Shown piece after piece: positions 28,518 through 37,430 of a stretch of 54,407 nucleotides of DNA. The position numbers were made by a program, and so were the translations under genes. Under the pieces are notes generated by a model. That model ran no database searches. It was given only the letters and a program-made list of their open reading frames with translations, and had not been told where the DNA came from. Numbering within the stretch: the first letter of the stretch is position 1; each line of letters opens with the position of its first letter. The DNA is from Microcaldota archaeon. GTDB lineage: Archaea; Micrarchaeota; Micrarchaeia; Micrarchaeales; Micrarchaeaceae. The DNA lies in the NCBI GenBank assembly GCA_014874295.1, contig JACWAL010000008.1, positions 1 to 54,407 of the forward strand, in the 5' to 3' direction.

Positions 28518-29656
28518 CTGTCCTTAGCCTTTCTTGCCGCGATCGCCTTCTCCTTATCCTTGACGAGGTCGCGCTTCAGCAACGATATCGCCTCCCTGAA
28601 CGTCCTCTCCAGCAGGAAGTCCTCGATGTGTGCGGATATGATATTGCCGCTCCTGATAGCCGCGCGTGCGCTCACATCGTACCTGTTGCCCTTGATGCGC
28701 TTCACGTGCAGCGTCACGTAGTCTATCTTGAGCTCCTTGCCTTCCAGCTTCGAAACCAGCTCCCTGAGGCCGTTCCTTATGTCCTGCTCATATTCGATTG
28801 TGTCGTCGTCCAGCCCAGAAACGAATATCCTACTCTCCTCTATCCTCCTGCGTGCCACGGCTGCCTCGAATATATCGCTCATAGTCAGCATCCCGATGGG
28901 GGAATCACGTCCGTCAGTTATGATGAGCGACGAAATTTCGTTCTCTATCATGTTTCTCGCGGCGTAGGCCAGGTCCCTCTCGTGGTCGATGGTCCTCGGG
29001 TTTGTCTCTATTATACCGGATATCTCCGCGTCAGCTGACGAGTGCCTGCTCGACTTCATCTCTGGCAGTGCCTCATTCTCCACGGAAAAGTTCTTTATGA
29101 GCGTGAAGTACGTGAGAAGCCCGGTGAACTTGCCGTCGTGCAGCACCAACAGCCTGCTTATCCTATTGCTCTCCATGATAGCCTTGGCCTGCGACATCGC
29201 GACCCCGTCGTTCACTGCGACTATCGGCGAGCTCATTGCCTCGCTAACCTTTATGTCATCGAGCATCTTCAGGGAGAGCATAACTTTGAGGAGCGTGCTC
29301 CTGTCCAGCACCCCTATTATCGACCCCTTCTCCATGAACGGCAGCGCCTTTACCTTAGCCTTATAGAAGCTGAGTATCACCTCATCTATCTGCGTGCTTC
29401 TCTCAAGTCTTGGCGCTTTGCTGACATACTTCTCGACGGTCTGGCCCCTTTGGAACCTCAGCGGGCCCCTCGCCCTGTATATGCTCCTAGAATCCACGAC
29501 GCCGTAGTACTGTCCGTTCTTGTTCACTATCAATGCGGGATGCCTCTCCAACATGGGCAGGACCTTGGATATCTGCGCTTTTACATCGACCGTCTCAGTC
29601 CTTTCAATAAGCCCCTTTGGGACCCCCTCCTCTTCCTCGAATTTTATATCGTACAT
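28499..29656 (-). CDS. CBS-domain protein (tandem CBS repeats)
   Basis: HPALIVNKNGQYYGVVDSRS, MEKGSIIGVLDRSTLL, VSEAMSSPIVAVNDGVAMSQAKAIMESNRISRLLVLHDGKFTGLLTYFTL, SLIITDGRDSPIGMLTMSDIFEA. Confidence 0.88.
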   Translation of the reverse strand: MYDIKFEEEEGVPKGLIERTETVDVKAQISKVLPMLERHPALIVNKNGQYYGVVDSRSIYRARGPLRFQRGQTVEKYVSKAPRLERSTQIDEVILSFYKAKVKALPFMEKGSIIGVLDRSTLLKVMLSLKMLDDIKVSEAMSSPIVAVNDGVAMSQAKAIMESNRISRLLVLHDGKFTGLLTYFTLIKNFSVENEALPEMKSSRHSSADAEISGIIETNPRTIDHERDLAYAARNMIENEISSLIITDGRDSPIGMLTMSDIFEAAVARRRIEESRIFVSGLDDDTIEYEQDIRNGLRELVSKLEGKELKIDYVTLHVKRIKGNRYDVSARAAIRSGNIISAHIEDFLLERTFREAISLLKRDLVKDKEKAIAARKAKDRWRVIE

Positions 29657-29731
29657 GGAACTCCAACCTTACTGGTATAAATATAAAGGCAAAGTATAAA
29701 TAGCGTGTAACCAGTCGAGGGAACGGACTGC

Positions 29732-29802
29732 GCCAGGATGGCAGATCAGCTATGCGGCCGCCTGCAGAGCGGCAAAGGAGGGTGCGACTCCCTCTCCTGG
29801 CT
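29732..29802 (+). tRNA. tRNA-Cys (anticodon GCA)
   Basis: GCCAGGATGGCAGATCAGCTATGCGGCCGCCTGCAGAGCGGCAAAGGAGGGTGCGACTCCCTCTCCTGGCT; cloverleaf with U73. Confidence 0.92.
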
Positions 29803-30015
29803 TCGCACCCATAGCTCGCATCCGCTCGCTGGGCCTGGGCTTGCTCTGTTTGCCGTCGCTGGATAAGGCTTTTATAGCGCAGCCCCCTAATAGGCCTGAT
29901 AAGCGAGCCCCGAATGGGGCGACGCCGGGTTCGGGCGAATCCGAATAGCTGTATCTGTGGGTTCACTTCGCCCATCCCACTCCCTCCCGAGGCTTCGCAT
30001 CCCTCTCCTGGCTTC
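29789..30015 (+). repeat. Duplicated tRNA-Cys 3'-end sequence (direct repeat)
   Basis: tccctctcctggcttc at 29789-29804 and exactly at 30000-30015; imperfect third copy cactccctcccgaggcttcgca just before the second. Confidence 0.7.
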
Positions 30016-30073
30016 ATGGTCAGCAAGGCCTGCTGCTTATAAGTATTTGAAAGAACAGTGCATTATGGTGAAG

Positions 30074-30648
30074 CGATGCCTGCGATGGTTACTGACAGAC
30101 GCCTGATTGAGGTCGCGAATTCGCACCGCGAGCCAACAATCTCGCTTGCAAGAAAGTCCGACTGCTTGGAGGCGAACTATGGTGCGAGGATATTCAGGGG
30201 CGACGAGGTCCTCGGTGAGGGGAACAACCACGTGCCAGATGACATTAAAGGCACGTACCTGTGCAAAGACTGCCCGAGATACGAGGTAAATGGGTTGCGC
30301 GGGGGAGTCGGATCAGAACTGTGCGTGGCGATCCACGCAGAGCAGGCCGCGATATCACATATGCTTTATTTGCCGAACGAGCGCGGTAATGGCGCCTCCA
30401 TGCTGATAGAAAAGGTCAAGAACGGCGAGCTTGTGGTCAGGACAGAGATCCCCCGACCGAGGTGCGTCGAATGCGCCAAACAGATCTACAACATGACGCT
30501 GATAAAACAGGTGATATTCCCAATAAGGATCGAAGGAATTGACACGTTCGTCTCGTTCTCGCGCGACGAATTCCATCGCTTGTCAATACAGAACCTTACG
30601 GCGAATTGGGCAAAGACGTTCCCATCCTTGGGCATAAGACACAGATGA
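30074..30648 (+). CDS. Cytidine/deoxycytidylate deaminase-like protein
   Basis: LCVAIHAEQAAISHML (HAE) and IPRPRCVECAKQIYNM (CxxC) deaminase motifs. Confidence 0.75.
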
Positions 30649-30659
30649 GCGCCGCCATC

Positions 30660-31100
30660 TTACACATCGACTACCACTGTTGCCTTGATCTTAGGTCCTG
30701 CTTTTGCTACGCTCAGCCCGTATTTTGATACCCCCTTCACCTCTAGCTTGGAGATGTCCGGGCTTTCCGCCATTGCCGAGACCATGGTCTTCACGCTGAA
30801 TACGCCATCGCTCTTCCTTATTTGTGGCCTTGACAGATCGTAGCAGAAAAGCCCCCTTGCGCTCGATATCGAGAGGCAACGCTGCAGCATCTTCCACAGC
30901 AGGTCGTCATAGCTGTCCGCCTTGGCGCTGACGACGAATTTTACCGTCTTGCCACCCGACTTCTTCATTGCTCCCGTGTCTGCGATAGTCTCGAACATCG
31001 CGAGCGAGGCGTTCCTGAACGCCTCGCATACGTCCTTGCCCCTGGCTATGAACTTTACGTCGGCCGTGTGGGCCACGAACCTATATCCCTTCCTTGCCAT
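30660..31100 (-). CDS. Archease
   Basis: MARKGYRFVAHTADVKFIARGKDVCEAFRNASLAMFETIAD. Confidence 0.88.
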   Translation of the reverse strand: MARKGYRFVAHTADVKFIARGKDVCEAFRNASLAMFETIADTGAMKKSGGKTVKFVVSAKADSYDDLLWKMLQRCLSISSARGLFCYDLSRPQIRKSDGVFSVKTMVSAMAESPDISKLEVKGVSKYGLSVAKAGPKIKATVVVDV

Positions 31101-31206
31101 GCCAACAATAAACTTATAGCCTTGCGCATTAATAAATAAGCGTCCGATGAAGAAAAGAGTAACTACTGAGAAATGATGAAGCCCATTTCGGCCGAGGACT
31201 TTTCGC

Positions 31207-32730
31207 GTGCTTAACATGGATAGGAACAGAATAATAGGCATATCGGCCGTGATGGTTGCGCTGTTGCTGAATCTGCTCATCTCGATATCTATAACAGGGC
31301 TCGTGATTTCCGATACTGATCCCACGACATACATAGTAGTAGTAATGCTGATGCTGTTCGTATTCACTGCGTTCTACATGAAGGACAGGACGCTGGTGCC
31401 TCGCACAAGCGTGCGGAATGCGGCGTTTGGCATAGGTCTGTTCGCACTCTATGTAATTGCCCTGTCGTACTCACGGGTCTGGCTGTCGACGCTGTTCATG
31501 ACGTACAGGGTTGATGTGCTGCTCCTGCCTCTCTTCCTGCTTTCCGTAATTGTGGCCACCTTCGGCTTCGAAGGCGCAAGGAAGATGAAGCTGCTGATCA
31601 TATATTCGGTCTTCGCATCTCCATTGCTGCTGCTTCCGGTGCTGAACCTGAACCCCCAGTTCGCCCTATTCAATGCGAACATAGTTGCTGGAGTGTCGAA
31701 GGCGATTGGGCTTCCGCTCGTCCAGGATGGCATACTGCTAACCTCTCCATCGAACACCACCATCACCATAAGCTCGACGTGCGCCGACATCGGTGCCTTC
31801 GCGGCGCTGCTGATGTTCCTGGTGCCACTCACCTACCTCTATGATGGCAAGGCATGGAAGAAAGTGGTGTGGGTGATCGCGGGCATGCTGCTGCTTCTGG
31901 CCTTCAACCTAGCTAGGATGATGTCGATAGTGTTGATATGGCTGTACTATGGGATAACCAACGCCGTGTCCGTGTTCCACCTCTTCGCAGGCGAGGTCCT
32001 CTTCGTGATCGCCATAGTGGCGATGATGTTGCTCGCATCTAAGTTCGGGATGAGGATGCCACGCGCGCAATCCCGCACAGTACAAAGGAGACACAAGGCA
32101 AGGAGGGCTGTAAATTCATCCTACCTCCCATTGGTGATAGCGGCGGTCCTTGGGGCAATAAGCCTTGTGCTATCGCTTCCTTACTTGGGGGCGATTAATG
32201 CGCGCCCGGGCCAGTCCGCACCCGCATTGCCAAACTACGCGTTGCTGGACAGGTACGTAATCTCCACGCTCGAATATGCCCACATGAACGTGACCCAGAT
32301 AGGCAGCACTAACTCGAGCATGATATTCGTGCTCGGCAACCTGCTCAATGGCTCTAAGCAGATTTTCGCCATGGTGAACTACACGCAGGGCATGTATAGT
32401 CCAGGACGGTATGCGGCACCGAACATGTCGAGGTACGTGAGTGCGCTACTGCCAAGCGGCATAGCGATAAGGGGAGTTACCGTCGCGGCGGGTAGCAACA
32501 CATTCATTATAAACTACTTTACGATTCCATACAACTCCAGCGGTTACAATGCTGGACTGTCGTACCTATTCGTGCAGCAGGTCAATGCCACATATGACGA
32601 ATGCGCGGTTGTTAGCCCATCCCCGTCGCCAATAGATGCCTTCGATTCAGCAATCTATAACGCACTGCACTTCTCATACGGTGGGGCGATAACGTGTGAA
32701 GCTTACGCCGTGGCCAGTTCAATAACCTGA
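31207..32730 (+). CDS. Archaeosortase/exosortase family membrane protein
   Basis: Multi-TM; ITISSTCADIGAFAALLMFLVPL (Cys), LLLLAFNLARMMSIVLIW (Arg), VFHLFAGEVLFVI (His) triad pattern; C-terminal extracytoplasmic region. Confidence 0.8.
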   Translation: MLNMDRNRIIGISAVMVALLLNLLISISITGLVISDTDPTTYIVVVMLMLFVFTAFYMKDRTLVPRTSVRNAAFGIGLFALYVIALSYSRVWLSTLFMTYRVDVLLLPLFLLSVIVATFGFEGARKMKLLIIYSVFASPLLLLPVLNLNPQFALFNANIVAGVSKAIGLPLVQDGILLTSPSNTTITISSTCADIGAFAALLMFLVPLTYLYDGKAWKKVVWVIAGMLLLLAFNLARMMSIVLIWLYYGITNAVSVFHLFAGEVLFVIAIVAMMLLASKFGMRMPRAQSRTVQRRHKARRAVNSSYLPLVIAAVLGAISLVLSLPYLGAINARPGQSAPALPNYALLDRYVISTLEYAHMNVTQIGSTNSSMIFVLGNLLNGSKQIFAMVNYTQGMYSPGRYAAPNMSRYVSALLPSGIAIRGVTVAAGSNTFIINYFTIPYNSSGYNAGLSYLFVQQVNATYDECAVVSPSPSPIDAFDSAIYNALHFSYGGAITCEAYAVASSIT

Positions 32731-32745
32731 TTGAATGAGAGCTGC

Positions 32746-33810
32746 TTAGGCCAGGATGCTAATTACGTTGCCCAGTATTGTTTGGTAAGCCTCGCATGAG
32801 GTCCACTGGACGGGCTCGGTCCTGTTCCTTATCTGTTCCCTGACCTCCTTCGCGGCGGTGCCTTCCAGTATTGGCTGCAGGCTGTATTGCATCTCGCGTA
32901 TGTTGCCCAGCTTCCTGTCCCACATGATCGACGGATAGACGTTGCCGAAGCTGTCGAGGAAGATTGAGGCCTCGCCGCTCCTGCTGCTCATAGGCTGTAT
33001 GCCGGTCTCGGCGTATTTCACAAGGTTCTTGAGGAATGCATTCTCCACCATCTGGACTGGGTCAGCACTGAATGCCCTCTTTGAAAGCAGGAAGCGCACC
33101 TCCTCCGCGGCCTTCTTCCCGTCGGCCCTTATGTCGAGGTCCGTATTGCTGTAGTAGTTCCCAGATACTTGGCTGAGGTTGACGTGGAAATCGTTGTATG
33201 TTATCCCCTGCACCTCTTCCATAACGGACTCTATCGTGTTCTTCAGCTCCCCCTGGTTCATCTTGCTCATCGTGTAACCGAAGACGAAAGCCAGGTTGCC
33301 ATGCTCCTTTTCCATCTCCTGCAGCATCTTCGCCATAGCGATGACCTTGTCGTAGTTGCCCGGCACCCCCCTTATCCTGTCGTGGAGCTCATGATGGCCA
33401 TCAAGGCTGAGCGTTATGACAACCCTCGGGATGCCAAGATTGAGTATGGATTCCAGCTTCCTCCTCACAAGCGCAGGATTACACAATGAGTTTGTCGGCA
33501 TGGTGACTATGTAGAGACCCCTGCAACTATCGTTGAAAGCCCTGGCTATCTCATCAATATCGCCCCGCAGGAAGACCTCTCCCCCAGTCAGTTCGATCCA
33601 TCTGAAGCTCGTGTTCTTCGCGGCGAACTGTCGTATCTCATCAATGGAAAGCTCTCCCTTCGGCCTCATCTGCCATATGTTGCACGTGGTGCAGCGGCTT
33701 TGGCATAAGTACGTTATCGAGAAGTTCAGCTTGTATGGATTGCTGAGCTTGCCAAAATTAGATTTCAACGCCGTGGAGATTATCCCAAGCATCTTGCCGT
33801 TCATCCACAT
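32746..33810 (-). CDS. Radical SAM protein
   Basis: LNFSITYLCQSRCTTCNIWQMRPKGELSIDEIRQF...WIELTGGEVFLRGDIDEIARA. Confidence 0.85.
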   Translation of the reverse strand: MWMNGKMLGIISTALKSNFGKLSNPYKLNFSITYLCQSRCTTCNIWQMRPKGELSIDEIRQFAAKNTSFRWIELTGGEVFLRGDIDEIARAFNDSCRGLYIVTMPTNSLCNPALVRRKLESILNLGIPRVVITLSLDGHHELHDRIRGVPGNYDKVIAMAKMLQEMEKEHGNLAFVFGYTMSKMNQGELKNTIESVMEEVQGITYNDFHVNLSQVSGNYYSNTDLDIRADGKKAAEEVRFLLSKRAFSADPVQMVENAFLKNLVKYAETGIQPMSSRSGEASIFLDSFGNVYPSIMWDRKLGNIREMQYSLQPILEGTAAKEVREQIRNRTEPVQWTSCEAYQTILGNVISILA

Positions 33811-33852
33811 ACCTCCTGTATAGCGATATAAATTAGTGCGTCGCTCACATGT

Positions 33853-34385
33853 GACCTCCTCCCCTACCTGAAGGTAGGAGCTTCCCCCGCGATTGCGGGG
33901 TATGTTCTCGGCTCCTCGACAGCAGCCTCATTTTGAGGTCTTGCATTGTTTCCCCGAGCGTGACTTCCCGCCGGTCCGGCGGTAGCTCTGTTGAGTATAT
34001 TTACTGCGGCATTTATATCCCTATCTATGTGCAGGCCGCACGCGCTGCAGATATATGTCCGCTCTGACAGCGGCATATCCTGGATGTTGCCGCAGCCGCT
34101 GCAGAGTTTCGTCGTGTTCGTTGGGTCTACCTTTATGACTCTCAAACCAGCACTTCCAGCCTTGTATGAGAGCATCTGGATGAACCTCCCCATCGCGAGG
34201 ACGAGCCTCTCGTCTATCTCTGACTGCCTCTTCTCGTCAGGGTATATCCTGAACTTGTATGCCCTCAGCACAGCAGGACCTACTGTCTATCTGTGTTTAT
34301 CTGAGTATATTTATATATACTTTTGTATCATGTCGGTCTGGGCTTTTATCCCCCGCCTAAAGGTAGGGGTTTTAAGCCCTCCCTT
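33853..34385 (-). mobile_element. Decayed IS200/IS605-type element (palindromic ends, internally deleted tnpB)
   Basis: End hairpins CCTACCtgaaGGTAGG (33863-33878), CCCCGCgattGCGGGG (33885-33900) and ccccgcctaaaggtagggg (about 34351-34369) bracket the tnpB remnant. Confidence 0.7.
33864..34271 (-). pseudogene. TnpB remnant: N-terminus joined to C-terminal zinc-finger/RuvC-III part
   Basis: MLRAYKFRIYPDEKRQSEIDERLVLA directly followed by MGRFIQMLSYKAGSAGLRVIKVDPTNTTKLCSGCGNIQDMPLSERTYICSACGLHIDRDINAAVNIL. Confidence 0.8.
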
Positions 34386-34459
34386 TATATAAAACCTGAT
34401 GCGTGCATATGCTGTAGAAAAGTCTAAGCCCGTAGTCGCGGTGCTTTCTTAGTGAAACA

Positions 34460-35482
34460 ATGACGGACATACTAGACGCTTTGAAGGAGAAGATGAAGGG
34501 CCAGGGTTACCACTTCGTGGGCAAGCACTCGGCAGTCAAGATCTGCGAGTATACGGCTAATGGCCTGAGAGGAGGGACGCTCTGCTACAAGTATTCGTTT
34601 TATGGCATAAAAAGCTGGCAGTGCGTCCAGGCGACCCCCGCCATAGGCTGTAACCTCAGCTGCAGGTTCTGCTGGCGCATAATACCTGATGAGCTCGGGA
34701 TAAACTGGAACGAGCTGAACGCCGTCGACAAATGGGACGACCCGGAGGGCATAGTGGACGGTATGATAACCGAGCAGAGGAGGATAGTCAGCGGCTTCAA
34801 GGGCGCGGCAGACACGGACACCAAGATGAGGAGATGGCAGGAGGCGAACCAGCCGAGGCATGTCGCGCTCAGCCTGACCGGTGAGCCCACGTTCTACCCG
34901 AAGCTGGGCAAGCTTCTCGAGGCATTCCACACGAGGGGAATAAGCACCTTCCTCGTCAGCAACGGCACGCTGCCCGAGGCCATAGCCAGGCTTGATCCTC
35001 CACCCACACAGCTCTACATATCGCTGCAGGCCCCTGACGAAGAGACATACATGAAGACTACGCGGCCAAAGGTGCCTAACGCCTGGGAGAGGTTCAGGAA
35101 GTCCCTTTCCATGCTGAAGACGCTGGACACGAGGACCGTGCTGCGCATGACGCTCATAAAAGGCCTTAATATGCGGAATCCAGATGGATACGCGGAATTG
35201 ATAAAACTGGCGGGGGTGAACTACGTCGAGGTGAAGGGCTTCTCGTTCGTCGGCTCCTCAAGGGAGGAACAGAGGCATCTCTCGCTGGACAGCATGCCGA
35301 ACCATGACGAGATAAGGGAGTTTGCAAACGCCCTCGCCGAGAAAACTGGGTACATTGTCACAGCCGAGCACAGGGTCAGCAGGATAGTGCTGCTGAGCAG
35401 GGACCAGGCCTCGAAGGACGGCAGGATTATAGACTTCAGCAAGATAGACAAGCGGGAGACCGTTACCGTCGAATCCGCATAA
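34460..35482 (+). CDS. taw1: tRNA 4-demethylwyosine synthase (TYW1/Taw1), radical SAM
   Basis: AVKICEYTANGLRGGTLCYKYSFYGIKSWQCVQATPAIGCNLSCRFCWR. Confidence 0.92.
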   Translation: MTDILDALKEKMKGQGYHFVGKHSAVKICEYTANGLRGGTLCYKYSFYGIKSWQCVQATPAIGCNLSCRFCWRIIPDELGINWNELNAVDKWDDPEGIVDGMITEQRRIVSGFKGAADTDTKMRRWQEANQPRHVALSLTGEPTFYPKLGKLLEAFHTRGISTFLVSNGTLPEAIARLDPPPTQLYISLQAPDEETYMKTTRPKVPNAWERFRKSLSMLKTLDTRTVLRMTLIKGLNMRNPDGYAELIKLAGVNYVEVKGFSFVGSSREEQRHLSLDSMPNHDEIREFANALAEKTGYIVTAEHRVSRIVLLSRDQASKDGRIIDFSKIDKRETVTVESA

Positions 35483-35513
35483 CATTATATATTTTGGATG
35501 CTGCTATTAACGC

Positions 35514-36065
35514 ATGGAAACCGATATGCCTGGTATCGACATGGGAATAAACCAGAAGGACGTTGCGCTCGTCAAGGATATGCTTCTTCCGGGTGAAACC
35601 GTGGGCGTCACTGTCCGGCAGAGGAAGTACGCTCCCGGGGGCTCCCTCATAACACCGACAAGCTTGATAGCGACGAGCAACCGCATCATAATAATCAACA
35701 GGGAGAGCCTCGGTATAAGGAAGGACTTCGAGGTCATCGCCTACGACAAAATAACCAGCGTCAGGCTGGAGCATGGCGTCATATCCTCCACAGTATTCGT
35801 CAGGATAGAGGGCTACGACACCGACAGGGGACTGCTCGCCGGCACGGGCAAGCAGGAGGGTGAAATCTCAGGCCTGAAGAACAAGGACGCAAGGGAGTTG
35901 CTGGACTACCTGAACGCGAGGATATCCGAGGCGGGCGCAGCGGGATCCGCGGCGCGCCAGGTATCTGGAGGCGCCTCCGGCAATTACGTCTTCTGCAGCA
36001 AGTGCGGTGCGAAACTCGACGCGTCTGCCAAGTTCTGCAGCAAGTGCGGAGCGAAGATTTCGTAA
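35514..36065 (+). CDS. Bacterial PH-like domain protein with C-terminal tandem zinc ribbon
   Basis: TPTSLIATSNRIIIINRESLGIRKDFEVIAYDKITSVRLEHG; FCSKCGAKLDASAKFCSKCGAKIS. Confidence 0.75.
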   Translation: METDMPGIDMGINQKDVALVKDMLLPGETVGVTVRQRKYAPGGSLITPTSLIATSNRIIIINRESLGIRKDFEVIAYDKITSVRLEHGVISSTVFVRIEGYDTDRGLLAGTGKQEGEISGLKNKDARELLDYLNARISEAGAAGSAARQVSGGASGNYVFCSKCGAKLDASAKFCSKCGAKIS

Positions 36066-36080
36066 TATTGTGGTGAAGTG

Positions 36081-36448
36081 ATGGACGTAACTAAAAAGCA
36101 ATTGAATTGGGCCTGATAGATTATCCAAAAGTTGCTACCACGGCGTTCATAACCAAAGAAACAGTAGTAGGTGGCGGAAAGCAGGCAGAGGAGGTCGTAG
36201 AACACAACGGTAGCAGATTTGCCACGTCTATGGAAGCTATTGCCTCAAACCTCCATGGCTGGCTTTATGTGGGCTCCGATGGTGCACCAAAAGAGGGGTG
36301 GTATCTCGTTACCAGGGAAAAGGACGCTGAAAACGACAATGTCACCATAAGACTAAAACCGATAACTTATAATGAAGCAAGGAACTTACTCGCCTCGAAG
36401 GACACCAGCAATTATATTATATCACGCGCTCGCAATTACTACGACTAA
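36081..36448 (+). CDS. Hypothetical protein, apparent -1 frame offset near start
   Basis: ATG 36081 (MDVTKKQLNWA*) with tggtgaagtg upstream; -1 frame at AAAAAG joins to KKAIELGLIDYPKVATTAFITKETVVGGGKQ...ending 36448. Confidence 0.5.
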
Positions 36449-36752
36449 GGAGTCAACGGAGACTGTGGACTCCGAAGCACGCCTACATTCCCAGAGGGGA
36501 ATGTGGTCTCTTGTAATGTCAGTTTCCGGTGCCGCAACGGCAGTGTCAGCCTTCTTCACAGGTATTGCTGTGTATGCTGACATATCCGTAGCAGCATCAG
36601 TCGGCAGCATCGCAGTCACAGCAACCCTTGCAGGCACTGCCATTTACGCGCTGTATCGGGAAATCAAGGCAAGCAGAGAGATAATGCGCAAGCATGCTTC
36701 AAATTCCACCAAGCAATAACATCTCGTGTGGCAGAGCAACCGGGTGACGGCA

Positions 36753-37382
36753 TCAGTGTCTTCTTATCCTCTTTCCGGCGAACCTGTATATCACATAGAG
36801 GACGATGGCGAGCGCGCCCGCAGCCGCCATGGCGATAGCTGCATTGCTTGCATTGAGCGCATAGTAGCCGAACGCCATCAGCACCCCGTTCCAGATCGCC
36901 GTCCCTGCTACCGAGTATGCAAAGAACTTCTTCTGATCCATCTTCGCAAAGCCTGCAGGGAAGCTTATGACCGTTCTGACCACGGGCAGCAGTCTGGTCA
37001 GGAAGACGGCAGGTGGGCCGTTACGTTCGAACCACGCTGAGAAGTCGTCGAGCCAGTGCTCCTTTATGTGCATCTTCTTCAGGTATTTGTACACCACGTC
37101 CTTCTCTATGAAGTACGCGATGTAATAATCCACGGCCATGCCCACAGTCGCGCCCGCCAAGGCCGCAATGAACGCCCACTCGAATGACATGCTGCCCTTC
37201 GCGGCCAGCAGGCCTGCAAGCGGCATGACGACTTCGCTCGGCACCGGCAGCGACGAGCTTTCCATGGCCATCAGTACGGCTATCGACCAGTATCCGTAGC
37301 TCGATATGAAGTTCGTTATCGCCTGCGTTGATCCGAGTATGATGCTGCTCAGTGACGGCAGCGACAGCAACACGTACAGCAA
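36753..37382 (-). CDS. DedA family membrane protein
   Basis: MAMESSSLPVPSEVVMPLAGLLA...TRLLPVVRTVISFPAGFAKMDQKKFFAYSVAGTAIWN. Confidence 0.85.
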   Translation of the reverse strand: MLYVLLSLPSLSSIILGSTQAITNFISSYGYWSIAVLMAMESSSLPVPSEVVMPLAGLLAAKGSMSFEWAFIAALAGATVGMAVDYYIAYFIEKDVVYKYLKKMHIKEHWLDDFSAWFERNGPPAVFLTRLLPVVRTVISFPAGFAKMDQKKFFAYSVAGTAIWNGVLMAFGYYALNASNAAIAMAAAGALAIVLYVIYRFAGKRIRRH

Positions 37383-37430
37383 AGTACCACTTTATTTATG
37401 TTTGTCCCAATACATTTAAGGACGTTTGCC

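Noticed and set aside
29604-30026. 140-aa minus ORF across the tRNA-Cys region
   Set aside because: Antisense to tRNA-Cys and overlaps the CBS gene start; arginine-rich translation typical of noncoding GC-rich sequence.
36372-36719. 115-aa ORF with two hydrophobic segments
   Set aside because: Overlaps the preceding ORF and has an uncertain start; may be a real small membrane protein from an internal Met, but evidence is insufficient.
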